DNA of 43,018 nt from Chloroflexota bacterium (GTDB lineage: Bacteria; Chloroflexota; Limnocylindria; Limnocylindrales; CSP1-4), in assembly GCA_003152165.1 (NCBI GenBank), contig PLZO01000087.1, forward strand, positions 1 to 43,018, in the 5' to 3' direction. A model generated the notes under the pieces. That model was not told the DNA's origin, did no database searches, and was given only the letters and a program-made list of their open reading frames with translations. Within the stretch, counting starts at the first letter, position 1; each line of letters begins with the position of its first letter. The translations under genes were made by a program, and so were the position numbers. Shown here piece by piece: positions 1-8,486 of the stretch.

Positions 1-511
1 CGCTCCAGTTGCAGAACAGGATGAGCAGGAAGAACGCGGCGAACAGGGGGATATACGGCTTGGCCGCGATCCCGCCCATCCCGATTCCGAAGCTCTCCAG
101 CCCCTCGTAGGCGAACTCGACCAGGTTCTGGAGCCGGTTGGGAACCAGCTTCATCCCGCGCGTGGACAGGAACGTGAGCAAGAGCAGGATGGCGATGACG
201 ATCCACATCGTCAGGATCGTGGACGTGATGCTCGGGTGGAAGCCGATGACCACGGACCCGCTGGCCAGCGGGTGGGCCGGATCCAGGTCGATCACGGTGT
301 GGGGCGGCGGAAGCTCGAGGGTGGCCGTGATGTAGCAGGTCGGGTAGGCGCACGCCTGGCCCGGAGTTCCGCCGAGCGGGAAGGGCGGCAGGAAGATGAC
401 CGCCAGGATGTCGAGCACGATGACGGCCACGACCAGCAGGCCCAGCCGGCGCAGGACGCGGCGACGCTCGGTCGTCGCGGGCGCGGGGGTCGTGACCAGA
501 TCGCTCGACAC
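1..511 (-). CDS. atpB: ATP synthase F0 subunit a (AtpB), N-terminal part, cut by window edge
   Basis: Subunit a of the membrane F0 sector, which forms the proton half-channels against the c-ring. About 170 residues are present. The start is GTG at 511 (V-S-S-D), with a GGAG-type ribosome site about 7 bases upstream. Visible are an N-terminal membrane helix after an arginine-rich patch, an extracytoplasmic loop with two cysteines, a second helix, and the family stretch NLVEFAYEGLESFGIGMGG followed by KPYIPLFAAFFLLILFCNW at the window edge. The catalytic Arg helix lies outside the window. It follows the AtpZ-like gene by about 70 bases on the same strand, so it opens the atp operon, which should continue to the left. 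Identification is from the conserved helix sequence and gene order. Confidence 0.93.
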   Translation of the reverse strand, partial: MSSDLVTTPAPATTERRRVLRRLGLLVVAVIVLDILAVIFLPPFPLGGTPGQACAYPTCYITATLELPPPHTVIDLDPAHPLASGSVVIGFHPSITSTILTMWIVIAILLLLTFLSTRGMKLVPNRLQNLVEFAYEGLESFGIGMGGIAAKPYIPLFAAFFLLILFCNWS

Positions 512-580
512 GCTTGCTCCACACACTTGAGCACGGCAGCTGGGCCCGTGCCTCGAATTTCTCGCTCTGGTCCTGATCCG

Positions 581-835
581 TCAGTCGAACTTGCTCAGGA
601 ACCGGGAAAGCAGCCGGTAGATCCCGTACGTACCGATCCCGGCTCCGCCGAGGAACCCGACGAGCACGAAGATCGGGGAGGAACCGATTTGCAGATCGAG
701 CCAGTGCCCGGCCAGCGCCCCACACAGGGTGGTCACCAGCAGGAGGACGCCGATCTCGGAAAAGAGGGCGAAATAGGCTCCGGTTTGGCCCGACAAAGCG
801 CCCGGAGTGTAGCAGCTGCCAACTGGCCGCAGCAA
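581..835 (-). CDS. AtpZ/AtpI-like F0F1 ATP synthase accessory protein
   Basis: Small protein (84 residues) with two membrane helices. The second half carries the family signature GALAGHWLDLQIGSSP then a Gly-rich helix ending GIGTYGIYRLL, typical of the AtpZ/AtpI (putative F0F1-ATPase subunit) family. These proteins help assemble the c-ring or take part in Mg2+ handling, and the gene usually stands directly before atpB, as here. The start used is TTG at 835. It has no strong ribosome site, and a shorter TTG start about 14 codons in is possible because the conserved part begins around residue 22. It lies 34 bases after the stop of the large surface-protein gene, so co-transcription with that gene is possible. 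Confidence 0.82.
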   Translation of the reverse strand: MLRPVGSCYTPGALSGQTGAYFALFSEIGVLLLVTTLCGALAGHWLDLQIGSSPIFVLVGFLGGAGIGTYGIYRLLSRFLSKFD

Positions 836-869
836 ACCCCGGGCGTCTGTCCGGCCGGCGACTCGCGGC

Positions 870-3359
870 CTAATGCAGGATCAGGAACCCATCGACATCA
901 ACCCGGCCAGTGCCGGCCACCGAGATGCCAATCTTATGCGTCGCACGCGAGGCCCAGGTCACGGACATGATCTCCTGGGCAGCAAGCGTCCTCGTGCTCT
1001 TCTCGCTGAAGGTCCCGATCAGGATGGTGTCAACGTAGACCTGCGCCGTGCCTCGGGTTGGCGCCTTCGGCCCGATCCAGGCAAACGCCGAGCAGGTGCA
1101 CGTCATCGAGGCGACCGCGCCGAGGGCGCTGGTGTACTTGACCGAGCCGTTCAGGGCGCCGGACAGCGCTGCGCTCTTCCAGGTGCCGCTGTAGGTGGCC
1201 GAGGTCTCCCCGTAGAGGGTTGGGGTGAAGGACAGGGACGCCCATCGGCCGACGTTCCCGACCCGGTCGATTGCCCGGACACGGTACTGGTAGAAGCTGT
1301 TGAGCGCCACCGTCTGGCGAGCAGCATGCGCGCCGACCCTGATGGTCACGCTCGCCCAGGGTGCGTGGTTGCGGCTCACTTGCAACTGGTAGATCTTGAT
1401 CCCGAAGCCCCGGTCCGTGCCGCTCCAGGTCAAGGTAATTTGGGCCGACGAGCCGATCGGCGGGGCCACGATCAAGGCGCGCGGCGCAGTCGTCACCGGC
1501 GCGAAGGTGTCCTTGACCACCGTCACAAGGACCGTGCCGACGGAGAGCCCGCCGCGTCCGTCCGACGCGGTGTAGGTGAATGAGTCGGTCCCGATAAACG
1601 AACCGGTCGGATGGTAGGTCAGGAACTTCTTATCCGCGGTGATGGCCACCTGGCCATTCGTGCCCTGGGTGACGCTGGCGATCGTGAGCGGATCGCCGTC
1701 GGGGTCGGAGTCATTGGCCAGCACGTCGATCGTCACCGGGCCGCTGCCCTGGACCACTGTCGGGAAGTCGTTGGTCGCGGCCGGCGGATGGTTCACCCCG
1801 CTGACCGTGATCGTGAACATCTGGGGGACACTCGTGTCGCTGCCGCCGTTGAGGGTGCCGCCGTTGTCCTGGACGGTCACGGTCACGTTGGCCGGGCCGT
1901 TCCGGTTGGCGGCGAGGGTGAAGGTCAGATTGCCGAGGGTATCGATCGCCGGCTCGGTGCTGAACAGGAGTGGATGGTCGTTGGTCAGGTGGTAGGCGAG
2001 CAGGGTCTGGGTCGACTCGCTGGGCGGACCCGGGCTGAAGCCGGTCGCCCAGCCGACGAACGTGTGAAGGACCGGACTGGCCTCCTCGGGAAGCGTGATG
2101 TTGGCGCCCTTGATGAAGGTCGGGGCATGATTGAGGACAAGCGTGACGGTGATCGTGAACGTCTGGACCGCGCTCGTGTCGACACCACCGTTGGCGGTGC
2201 CGCCGCTGTCGTGGATCTGGACCGAGACGATCGTTGTCCCGCTCGTATTCGTGGCCGGGGTGTAGGTCAGGGTCCCTGAGGGAGAGATGGCCGGCGGGGC
2301 GCTGAACAGCGCGCTGTTGTCATTCGTGACGATGAAGGAGAGGGTCTGGCTCGACTCGTTGGCTGGGCCGGCACTGAGTCCGGTGGCCCAATTCGGGACG
2401 GACTGGGCGCCGGCGTTCTCGTTGACCGACTGGTCCGCACCCTTGGTGAACGATGGGACTTGGTTCACCGGCGTGACCGTGATCGTGACGTTGCCCGTGT
2501 CGACGCCGCCGTGGCCGTCGCTGATGTTGTAGGTGAACGAGTCCGGGCCGCTGTAGTTGAGGGCGGGGGTGTAGTGGACACCAACCCCGCCGCCGTCAAC
2601 CGTCGCGGTGCCGTGCGAGGGCGCCGTCACGCTGGTCACGATGAGAGTATCGCCATCCGCGTCGGTGTCGTTGGACAGGACAGGGATCGCCGTGCTGGCA
2701 GCGTTCTCGAGGACGGTGGCCGCGTCGGGGTTGGCGACTGGGGGGTTGTTGCTCACAGTCAGGGCGGCGGTGTTCGACCTGGCCAAGTAGGTTGAGGTGA
2801 CAATGTGCGGACCGGGGACCGAGGCTGTGCAGCTGCCCGAGGCGCAACTTCCGTCCGGGGTGATCCCTAGGATTTCGGACGGGGTGACGTCGCCGATCAG
2901 GTTATTGAACGCGTCATATGCGGCAGTCGTGTACGGCTGCGAGCCCCCAGAGGCAATCGTGGCGGAGCTGGGCGTCAGGACCACGTGGTTCAGTGCTCCG
3001 GCGGCTACGGTGGTAGTAGCGCTGTTCGTGAGCGAGCCGTCGGTCACGGTCAGGGTCTGCGGCCCGGCCGTCTCGAACGTCACACTGAAGGCGTGGGCGC
3101 CGTTATCGGCGCTGATGAACGTGTAGGGAGGCAAAGCTGCGCTCAGACCTGTGCTCGTGAAGGTAACGGTGCCGGCGTAGGTGGGGTCCTGAATTCCACC
3201 CATCGTCGCGGTCACAACCACGCTCGTGTCCACCACTCCAGCCACCTCACTCGCGCTCAGCGTGAGCACCAGGCCGTCAGTCACGGCCTGAACCGCGGCG
3301 ACCGGCAGGTACATCGTGAGCAGCAGAACGCTGAGCAGGAGCCGGGCGCCGAGTCGCAT
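870..3359 (-). CDS. Secreted Ig-like / cadherin-like repeat surface protein
   Basis: About 829 residues from ATG at 3359, which has an AGGTGA ribosome site. An upstream in-frame ATG at 3527 would overlap the neighbouring gene and is less likely. Residues 1-24 form a signal peptide. Rough domain order: two bacterial Ig-like domains (25-203), a cadherin-like/Big_9 tandem domain with the motifs NDTDADGDTL and YSGPDSFTYNISDGHGG (205-296), two related repeats beginning FTKGADQSVNE and FIKGANITLPEE (297-515), a second Big_9 domain with ANDSDPDGDPL and SFTYTASDGRGG (518-610), a fibronectin-III-like region (614-710), and a C-terminal beta domain ending GRVDVDGFLILH. No sortase or Dockerin motif is visible. 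It lies 13 bases after the PKD gene, so the two probably form an operon. Likely role: calcium-dependent adhesin or matrix protein (inferred). Confidence 0.8.
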   Translation of the reverse strand: MRLGARLLLSVLLLTMYLPVAAVQAVTDGLVLTLSASEVAGVVDTSVVVTATMGGIQDPTYAGTVTFTSTGLSAALPPYTFISADNGAHAFSVTFETAGPQTLTVTDGSLTNSATTTVAAGALNHVVLTPSSATIASGGSQPYTTAAYDAFNNLIGDVTPSEILGITPDGSCASGSCTASVPGPHIVTSTYLARSNTAALTVSNNPPVANPDAATVLENAASTAIPVLSNDTDADGDTLIVTSVTAPSHGTATVDGGGVGVHYTPALNYSGPDSFTYNISDGHGGVDTGNVTITVTPVNQVPSFTKGADQSVNENAGAQSVPNWATGLSAGPANESSQTLSFIVTNDNSALFSAPPAISPSGTLTYTPATNTSGTTIVSVQIHDSGGTANGGVDTSAVQTFTITVTLVLNHAPTFIKGANITLPEEASPVLHTFVGWATGFSPGPPSESTQTLLAYHLTNDHPLLFSTEPAIDTLGNLTFTLAANRNGPANVTVTVQDNGGTLNGGSDTSVPQMFTITVSGVNHPPAATNDFPTVVQGSGPVTIDVLANDSDPDGDPLTIASVTQGTNGQVAITADKKFLTYHPTGSFIGTDSFTYTASDGRGGLSVGTVLVTVVKDTFAPVTTAPRALIVAPPIGSSAQITLTWSGTDRGFGIKIYQLQVSRNHAPWASVTIRVGAHAARQTVALNSFYQYRVRAIDRVGNVGRWASLSFTPTLYGETSATYSGTWKSAALSGALNGSVKYTSALGAVASMTCTCSAFAWIGPKAPTRGTAQVYVDTILIGTFSEKSTRTLAAQEIMSVTWASRATHKIGISVAGTGRVDVDGFLILH

Positions 3360-3372
3360 GGGGTTCACCTGG

Positions 3373-4743
3373 CTAATTGACCGATACGTGGGTGGACTGC
3401 GGGTATGAGTTACCCGATCCGCTGTGGATCGTGAGGGTCGGGTAGTAGTCACCTTCGAACGAGTACGTATGACTGGCAGGGCTGCCGGAGACAGGTCCGG
3501 GCCAGGGCCCGCTTGAGGTCCCGTCATCGAAGGAGATCGTCCAGCTCGTCCCGAACTCGTACGTGCCCGAGAACTGCACCGTCAACCCGCTCACGGAGCC
3601 ACTGAAGCTCGTCACGATCGGCTGGGCCGGGGTCGGGGTTGGCTTCGGCGCGGGCGTGGGCGTGGGCTTTGGCGTTGGCACCGGCACGGGGGTCGGCCGC
3701 GGCGTCGGCACAGGGGTCGGCGGCGGCGTCGGCACAGGGGTCGGCGGCGGCGTCGGCACAGGGGTCGGTCTAGGTGTGGGAACCGGAGTGCGGACGGGGG
3801 TTGGCGCAGGGGTTGGCGCAGGGGTCGGCGATGGCGACGGGCTCGGGCTGGGGCTGTCGGACGGCAACGGGCTCGGGCTGGCTGTCGCGACCGGGGCGAA
3901 CGAGACCTCACTGATCGCTAGCGCGGTTGCGGCCGTCGGCGAGACGCCCCCAGAGACGATCGAGAGCCGCGGATGGAAGATTGCGACGGCAACGAAGACG
4001 ATTCCGGCGGTCACGAGCACCGCCCCCAGGCTGTCCCGGGCAAAGCGCGACCGCCCGTCGCCCCGCGACCCACGCCGGCCAGCGCCCGATGCTGCCGGCT
4101 TCAATGGTGCGGTCGTTGGTGGGGTGAACTTCGCCGGGTCGGGCGGCAAGCCCAGCTCGAGGCCACCGGTGAGGGAGGTCGAATGAGGAAGCAGGGGGGT
4201 GGCCGCCGCCGCCGCGTCATTGTTGTCCGGGGCGAACAGTCGGAAGCCACCTTTCGACGGGGCGGCGGGCAGGGGCGGCGTCACCGCTGCACCGGCTCCC
4301 GGCGACAACGCAACGTCAACCACGGGTACTGCGGCCGCAGCCGCAGCTGCTAAGACTGACGCCTGCGCGATCGCGGTGGATGCTTCGGGCTTGGAACGCG
4401 CCGACCGTGCCACCGAGGGACTGGGGGCGGCCGACCCGGGCGCGGCCCCTCCCGGACCGAGCGCGAGCGGCGCCGACTCCTGCGCGGCCATCGAGGCAGG
4501 CAGAACGACGCCGGCGCGCGCGACCGAAGGCCCGGTGACTGGCAGAGGCTCCGCCGGATCCTCATCGGCCAGGATGCCGAACACCCGGCGGAGTGCCTCG
4601 CGCCCGATCTCCGGATCGATCGGATCGGACCGGAACATCTTGTTCAGGGCCGCCTCGCGTTGGCGCCGAAGGACCAGATAGACGGCGCCCCAGGCAAGGA
4701 CCGCCGCCGTGAGCACGATCGCGAGGATGATTGGCAGGCTCAT
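3373..4743 (-). CDS. Membrane protein with proline-rich stalk and C-terminal PKD domain
   Basis: 456 residues. An N-terminal helix (3-25) is followed by a charged segment (26-60) and a long Ala/Pro-rich region. A second membrane helix (239-257) precedes a stalk of Pro-Thr-Pro-Val-Pro repeats (289-374) and a final PKD/Ig-like domain (375-456) with the hallmark FDDGTSS and [16 protein letters not shown]. The layout suggests an inner-side N-terminal part and an external PKD domain held away from the membrane on a rigid stalk. The stalk DNA is a 24-base repeat and could vary in length by slippage. It sits 13 bases upstream of the Ig/cadherin-like gene, so the two may be made together as surface structures. 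Function otherwise unknown. The start is ATG, and the upstream 160 bases carry no other gene. Confidence 0.75.
   Translation of the reverse strand: MSLPIILAIVLTAAVLAWGAVYLVLRRQREAALNKMFRSDPIDPEIGREALRRVFGILADEDPAEPLPVTGPSVARAGVVLPASMAAQESAPLALGPGGAAPGSAAPSPSVARSARSKPEASTAIAQASVLAAAAAAAVPVVDVALSPGAGAAVTPPLPAAPSKGGFRLFAPDNNDAAAAATPLLPHSTSLTGGLELGLPPDPAKFTPPTTAPLKPAASGAGRRGSRGDGRSRFARDSLGAVLVTAGIVFVAVAIFHPRLSIVSGGVSPTAATALAISEVSFAPVATASPSPLPSDSPSPSPSPSPTPAPTPAPTPVRTPVPTPRPTPVPTPPPTPVPTPPPTPVPTPRPTPVPVPTPKPTPTPAPKPTPTPAQPIVTSFSGSVSGLTVQFSGTYEFGTSWTISFDDGTSSGPWPGPVSGSPASHTYSFEGDYYPTLTIHSGSGNSYPQSTHVSVN
3622..3879. repeat. Low-complexity tandem repeat encoding the Pro-Thr-Pro-Val-Pro stalk
   Basis: GC-rich direct repeats with a 24-base period, clearest at about 3689-3768 where the unit gtcggcggcggcgtcggcac recurs. 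In the minus-strand gene they encode PTPVPTPP-type units. All repeat units keep the reading frame, so copy-number changes would lengthen or shorten the stalk without breaking the protein. Confidence 0.85.
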
Positions 4744-4904
4744 GGAATGTGCGCGCGGGCTCCCCGAAAAAACGTCGAACGCGATGCTAGCACTGAGCGT
4801 CCGAATGTGGATTAGGACGAGTGCCGATTGCCAAAGAACGAGCGGTTATACGGACTGCGAAGATGCGCCGCGGTCCGCTGCGGTCGCGCTGGGACGTGGC
4901 CGTT

Positions 4905-6065
4905 TCAGCCCGGGCGGAGAGGCTCCTCGACGGGCTCATCCACGGGATCGTCGTCCTTGTATGAGGCGGCCTGGAAGTCGTTCATCACGAGCGACCGCCG
5001 GGTGAGGATGAGGAGCGCGAAGCCGGAGCCCACCACGACCCCGAGGAACGCGTAGAGCTGGTCGGAGCCGGAGAGGAGGAACGACAGGACGGCCAGGGCC
5101 AGCGACAGGGCGTAGATCAGGAGAACCACCCGGGTCTGGCTCAGGCCAAGGTCCATCAATCGGTGGTGGACGTGGCCACGGTCGGGCGTGAACGGCGAGC
5201 CACCAGCGGCCAGGCGGCGGACGATATTCCAGAACGTGTCGATGATCGGTACGCCCAGCACCAGCAGCGCCACCGCGACCTTGGCCGAGCCCAGGATCGA
5301 CAGGACGGCCAGCGCGTAGCCGATCATCATCACCCCGCTCGTCCCGACAAAGATTGAGGCCGGGTGGAAGTTCCAGCGCAGGAACCCGAGGAGCGCCCCG
5401 GCCAGGGCAAAGCACAGCAGGGCGACATACGGCTGGCCGAGCAGGTCGGCGCTCACCGTGAGGCTGATCAGGCCCAGCGTGAAGGCCGCGATCAAGCCGA
5501 TCCCGCTCGAGAGGCCATCCAGGCCGTCGATCCAGTTGATGCTGTTGATCATCCCGGTGATCCAGAAGATCGTGAAGGCCACGCCCCACACCCCGTCCAG
5601 GCTGATCTGGCCGGGACCGAACGGGTTGGCGATCGAGTGGATGGAGATCCCGAGGATGATGGCGCCGCCTGCCAGGACCAGCTGGCTGACCAGCTGCCAG
5701 CGGGCCCGCAGGTTGAGCACGTCGTCGATCAAGCCGATCGCCGCCGCGAGGGCGGTGCCCAGCAGGAGGGCGGTCATCTCGCCCGGGCCGATCGAGGCCG
5801 GCAGTGAGAATCCGTTGAGGGTGCGGTGGGCAACCATCATGGTCAGGACCAGCGCCACGCTCAGGAAGCCGACCCCGACGGCCACCCCGCCGCCCCTCGC
5901 AATCGGTTGAGTGTTCACCCGCCGGTGGTTCGGCTCGTCCACCACGTTGAGCCGCCGGGCGACGGCGCGAACGACAGGTGTGAGCAGGAAGCTGATCAGG
6001 GCCGCGACGATGAATGCCGCGACGAACGCCGGCAGCAGCTGGGGCAGGCCGGCGATCAGCCGCAT
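4905..6065 (-). CDS. Undecaprenyl-phosphate sugar-1-phosphate transferase (WecA/TagO/MraY superfamily)
   Basis: Polytopic membrane enzyme of 386 residues that transfers a sugar-1-phosphate from a UDP-sugar to undecaprenyl phosphate, the first step of teichoic-acid-like or exopolysaccharide synthesis. Family motifs are present in order: DEPNHRRVNTQPIARGGG, the metal-binding GLIDDVLNL, NSINWIDGLDGLSSGI, and the histidine motif GHVHHRLMDLGLSQT. About ten hydrophobic helices surround them. The start is taken as ATG 6065 (MRLIAG); the in-frame ORF extends to 6137 but would overlap glyA. It lies 13 bases after glyA, a WecA-before-atp arrangement known from Firmicutes. WecA/TagO is more likely than MraY because no mur genes adjoin. 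The acidic C-terminal tail lies on the cytoplasmic side. Confidence 0.87.
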   Translation of the reverse strand: MRLIAGLPQLLPAFVAAFIVAALISFLLTPVVRAVARRLNVVDEPNHRRVNTQPIARGGGVAVGVGFLSVALVLTMMVAHRTLNGFSLPASIGPGEMTALLLGTALAAAIGLIDDVLNLRARWQLVSQLVLAGGAIILGISIHSIANPFGPGQISLDGVWGVAFTIFWITGMINSINWIDGLDGLSSGIGLIAAFTLGLISLTVSADLLGQPYVALLCFALAGALLGFLRWNFHPASIFVGTSGVMMIGYALAVLSILGSAKVAVALLVLGVPIIDTFWNIVRRLAAGGSPFTPDRGHVHHRLMDLGLSQTRVVLLIYALSLALAVLSFLLSGSDQLYAFLGVVVGSGFALLILTRRSLVMNDFQAASYKDDDPVDEPVEEPLRPG

Positions 6066-6078
6066 TGGGAACGAGCCA

Positions 6079-7407
6079 TCACGCCTCGGGCAGCCCCGGC
6101 ACCGGGAAGCGATCGGCAATCTCGCGGGCACGGGCACCGAGGCGGGCCAGCTTGGCCGGCTCGTCGCGCACCGCGATCGCCTCCACGATCAGGTGGGCGA
6201 TCGTCCGCATCTCGTCCGGGCCGAAGCCGCGGGTGGTGGTGGCCGGCGTCCCGATCCGAATCCCCGACGCGATGTTTGGGGGGTTCGTGTCGAACGGGAT
6301 CGCGTTCTTGTTGACGGTGATCCCGATCTCGTCGAGCAGCCGCTCGGCTTCGCGGCCGGTGACCCCCAGCGGCGTGACGTCGACCAGGATCAGGTGGTTG
6401 TCCGTGCCGCCGGTCATCAGCCGGGCACCGAGCGACTGGAGCGTCTCGCCCATCGCCCTCGCATTCGCGACGACCTGGCCCTGGTAGTTGCGGAACTCCT
6501 GGGTCAGGGCCAGCTTGAGGGCCACGGCCTTGCCCGCGATGACGTGCATCAGCGGGCCGCCCTGGACGCCGGGGAAGACGCTCCGATCGATCGTCGCGGC
6601 AAGGTTCGGCTTGACCATCGGGTAGTTGGCCGGATCCACGCTGGCGGGCAGTTCGCGCCGGCTGAAGATCATCCCGCCGCGCGCGCCACGCAGCGTCTTG
6701 TGGGTCGTGGTCGTGACGATGTCGGCGTGGGGGAACGGGCTCGGGTGGAGGCCCGCCGCCACCAGGCCGGCAACGTGGGCCATATCCACCCAGAGCAGGG
6801 CGCCCACCGAATGGGCGATGTCGGCCATCCGCTCGAATTCGATGATCCGAGGATAGGCCGAGGCGCCGGCCACGATCAGCTTCGGGCGGACCGCGCGGGC
6901 CTGGACCTCGAGCGCGTCGTAGTCGATCCGCTGGTTGTCCTCGCGCACCCCATAGGCGTGGATCTCGAAGTAGCGCCCGCTGAAGTTGAGGGCCATCCCG
7001 TGGGTCAGATGGCCGCCGTGGGCCAGGTTCATGCCCAGGACGCGATCGCCGGGATTGACCGAGCTCATGTAGGCGGCCATGTTCGCCTGGGCCCCGCTGT
7101 GGGGCTGGACATTGACGTGCTCGGATCCCGGGAAGAGCTCGAGCGCGCGCTCCTGGGCGAGCCGTTCGACCACGTCGACATACTCGCAGCCGCCGTAGTA
7201 GCGCTTGCCCGGCAGGCCCTCGGCGTACTTGTTGGTGAGCCACGAGCCCTGTGCCTCGAGGACCGCCGCGAAGACGTAGTTCTCGCTGGCGATCAGCTCG
7301 ATCTTGTCGTGCTGGCGGGTGCGCTCACCCTCGATCGCTGCCCAAACGTCCGGGTCGACCTCGGCGACGGATGCCCACGGGAGGGCGGTGGTCTGGCTGG
7401 CGGTCAT
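6079..7407 (-). CDS. glyA: Serine hydroxymethyltransferase
   Basis: Cytoplasmic PLP enzyme (442 residues, slightly longer than the usual 410-430) that interconverts serine plus tetrahydrofolate with glycine plus methylene-tetrahydrofolate. Motifs include the N-terminal [11 protein letters not shown], the substrate loop [32 protein letters not shown], and the PLP-lysine site [17 protein letters not shown]. The C-terminus has [11 protein letters not shown]. The ATG start follows a short leader containing a perfect hairpin at 7451-7471. It is followed after 13 bases by the WecA-like gene. In Firmicutes glyA also lies between tsaC and atp genes, so the position looks ancestral. Confidence 0.97.
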   Translation of the reverse strand: MTASQTTALPWASVAEVDPDVWAAIEGERTRQHDKIELIASENYVFAAVLEAQGSWLTNKYAEGLPGKRYYGGCEYVDVVERLAQERALELFPGSEHVNVQPHSGAQANMAAYMSSVNPGDRVLGMNLAHGGHLTHGMALNFSGRYFEIHAYGVREDNQRIDYDALEVQARAVRPKLIVAGASAYPRIIEFERMADIAHSVGALLWVDMAHVAGLVAAGLHPSPFPHADIVTTTTHKTLRGARGGMIFSRRELPASVDPANYPMVKPNLAATIDRSVFPGVQGGPLMHVIAGKAVALKLALTQEFRNYQGQVVANARAMGETLQSLGARLMTGGTDNHLILVDVTPLGVTGREAERLLDEIGITVNKNAIPFDTNPPNIASGIRIGTPATTTRGFGPDEMRTIAHLIVEAIAVRDEPAKLARLGARAREIADRFPVPGLPEA

Positions 7408-7450
7408 CGCGGACTCCTCGCGCTGTTCTCAGGGCGTGCGATGCGGCGCC

Positions 7451-7471
7451 GCCCATCTTCGCACGATGGGC
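7451..7471 (-). promoter_or_regulatory. Perfect stem-loop in the glyA leader
   Basis: GCCCATC and GATGGGC form a perfect 7-bp stem around a 7-base loop, 44-64 bases upstream of the glyA ATG. It has no U-tract, so it is not an obvious intrinsic terminator. I could not match it to a THF, ZTP or glycine riboswitch core. It could be a leader RNA structure or chance in GC-rich DNA. Confidence 0.4.
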
Positions 7472-7873
7472 GCCTGGTGACGTCGGGCGTTCCGCTCCGA
7501 GTCCCGCGCGCATCGCCGGGCAGCTCAACATGACCGCGATCAGCATATGATTGGGCGCAATCGAGGGCGCCCACCCGGGCGTGCCCGTGAGTGGAGGAAT
7601 CGGGTTCGCCCGTTAGTTACTGAATACACAGCTCAACGTCAACGTCACCTCGCCCAGGCCCACAGTCAGCGGCCGCAGGGCCGCTGCCCTCGATCGCTCG
7701 GCGGTCGAGGTTCACCTTCTGACCCGGCCAAGTCGAGCTGGCGGCGCCTTCGCCGCCCTCGCCAGGAAGGCAGATCCCCTAGACCCCAGGCATTCGGGCG
7801 GTGCTATGCCCCGCCCATCGACGGCGAACGTCCATCGCACGGAGCGCCACCCGATGGCGAAGGGTGGCAGCTA
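7472..7873. other. Intergenic stretch between glyA leader and HTH gene
   Basis: About 400 bases between the divergent glyA and HTH genes. Frames are open in places, but residue composition is Arg/Pro-rich and typical of non-coding GC-rich sequence. The upstream part of the HTH ORF (from 7547) is not supported as coding. I see no tRNA, repeat or clear promoter here. Confidence 0.5.
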
Positions 7874-8257
7874 GTGGCAGGCCGTGGCAGGTCAAATGCG
7901 GACGCGTCGCTGATCGTTGCCCTCGCCCAGGGGCTGACCGTCGCCGAGGCGGCCGCGATTTCTGGCGTGGCGGAGCGGACCGTCTACCGCCGCCTCGGCG
8001 ATGCCGAGTTTAAGTTTCGGATCGCGGAGGCCCAGCAGGCGATCGTCGAGCGGGCGGTCGGGCTGCTTGCCGAAGGGACCGTACATGCGGTCCACACCCT
8101 CAGGAAGCTTTCGACCGAGGGATCGGAAGGTGTGCAGCTCCGAGCGTCGATCGAGCTCCTGGACAGGTACAGCAAGCTGGCTCACGAGCAGCGTCAGCGA
8201 GACATCTACTTGAAGGCGGACGCACGGAACCTCGATCATCGCAGGAAGCCTTCATGA
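7874..8257 (+). CDS. Small helix-turn-helix protein (terminase-small-subunit-like HTH family)
   Basis: About 127 residues from GTG at 7874, which has AGGGTGG about 8 bases upstream; the frame is open further upstream but looks non-coding. The N-terminal half holds an HTH with ALAQGLTVAEAAAISGVAERTVYRRL, here split as ALAQGLTVAEAAAISG and VAERTVYRRL. It is followed by a helical region with a regular leucine pattern ending in EQRQRDIYLKADARNL. This resembles the stand-alone HTH proteins of Actinobacteria and Chloroflexota and phage-derived small terminase or transposase HTH domains. It is the only plus-strand gene inside an otherwise conserved minus-strand block (tsaC-glyA-atp), which suggests insertion. 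Function unknown. Confidence 0.6.
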   Translation: MAGRGRSNADASLIVALAQGLTVAEAAAISGVAERTVYRRLGDAEFKFRIAEAQQAIVERAVGLLAEGTVHAVHTLRKLSTEGSEGVQLRASIELLDRYSKLAHEQRQRDIYLKADARNLDHRRKPS

Positions 8258-8267
8258 TGGCCTTGAC

Positions 8268-8444
8268 ATGCTGCGTGAGGCAGCGCCCGACCAGGAGCAG
8301 CGGGCGCGGGCGTGGCGATTCAGCGAGACCCGGATGGACTCGTCGATCCGCTGGAAATTCGATGCACGGCTCGAAGCTGAAGGGGCGGAGATCGATTGGC
8401 AGGATCACCGCCCGGCCTGGCAGCGGCACAATTGCTCGGAGTAG
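8268..8444 (+). CDS. Hypothetical 58-residue protein downstream of HTH gene
   Basis: A short ORF beginning MLREAAPDQEQRARAWRF and ending WQDHRPAWQRHNCSE, 10 bases after the HTH stop. It is rich in Glu, Arg, Trp and Asp and lacks the Pro/Arg bias of shadow frames, which is why I list it. It has no recognised domain, and the ribosome site is weak. It could instead be a decayed 3' part of the HTH locus. The opposing tsaC gene ends 43 bases later. Confidence 0.35.
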   Translation: MLREAAPDQEQRARAWRFSETRMDSSIRWKFDARLEAEGAEIDWQDHRPAWQRHNCSE

Positions 8445-8486
8445 CTCTCAGCGCCAACTAGATCCGGTGGAGACAATGCGCTAGCC

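Noticed and set aside
3622-3879. CRISPR-like array
   Set aside because: The repeats are coding, contiguous and have no unique spacers; they form the protein's proline stalk.
5911-7533. Long plus-strand open frame opposite the wecA and glyA genes
   Set aside because: It is antisense to two well-supported genes, is rich in Arg/His/Asp/Gly, and has no family motif; it is a shadow caused by high GC.
7560-7700. Possible tRNA or att site near the HTH insertion
   Set aside because: The ggttcgcccgtt stretch resembles a T-loop only superficially; no cloverleaf could be folded, and no direct repeat flanks the block.
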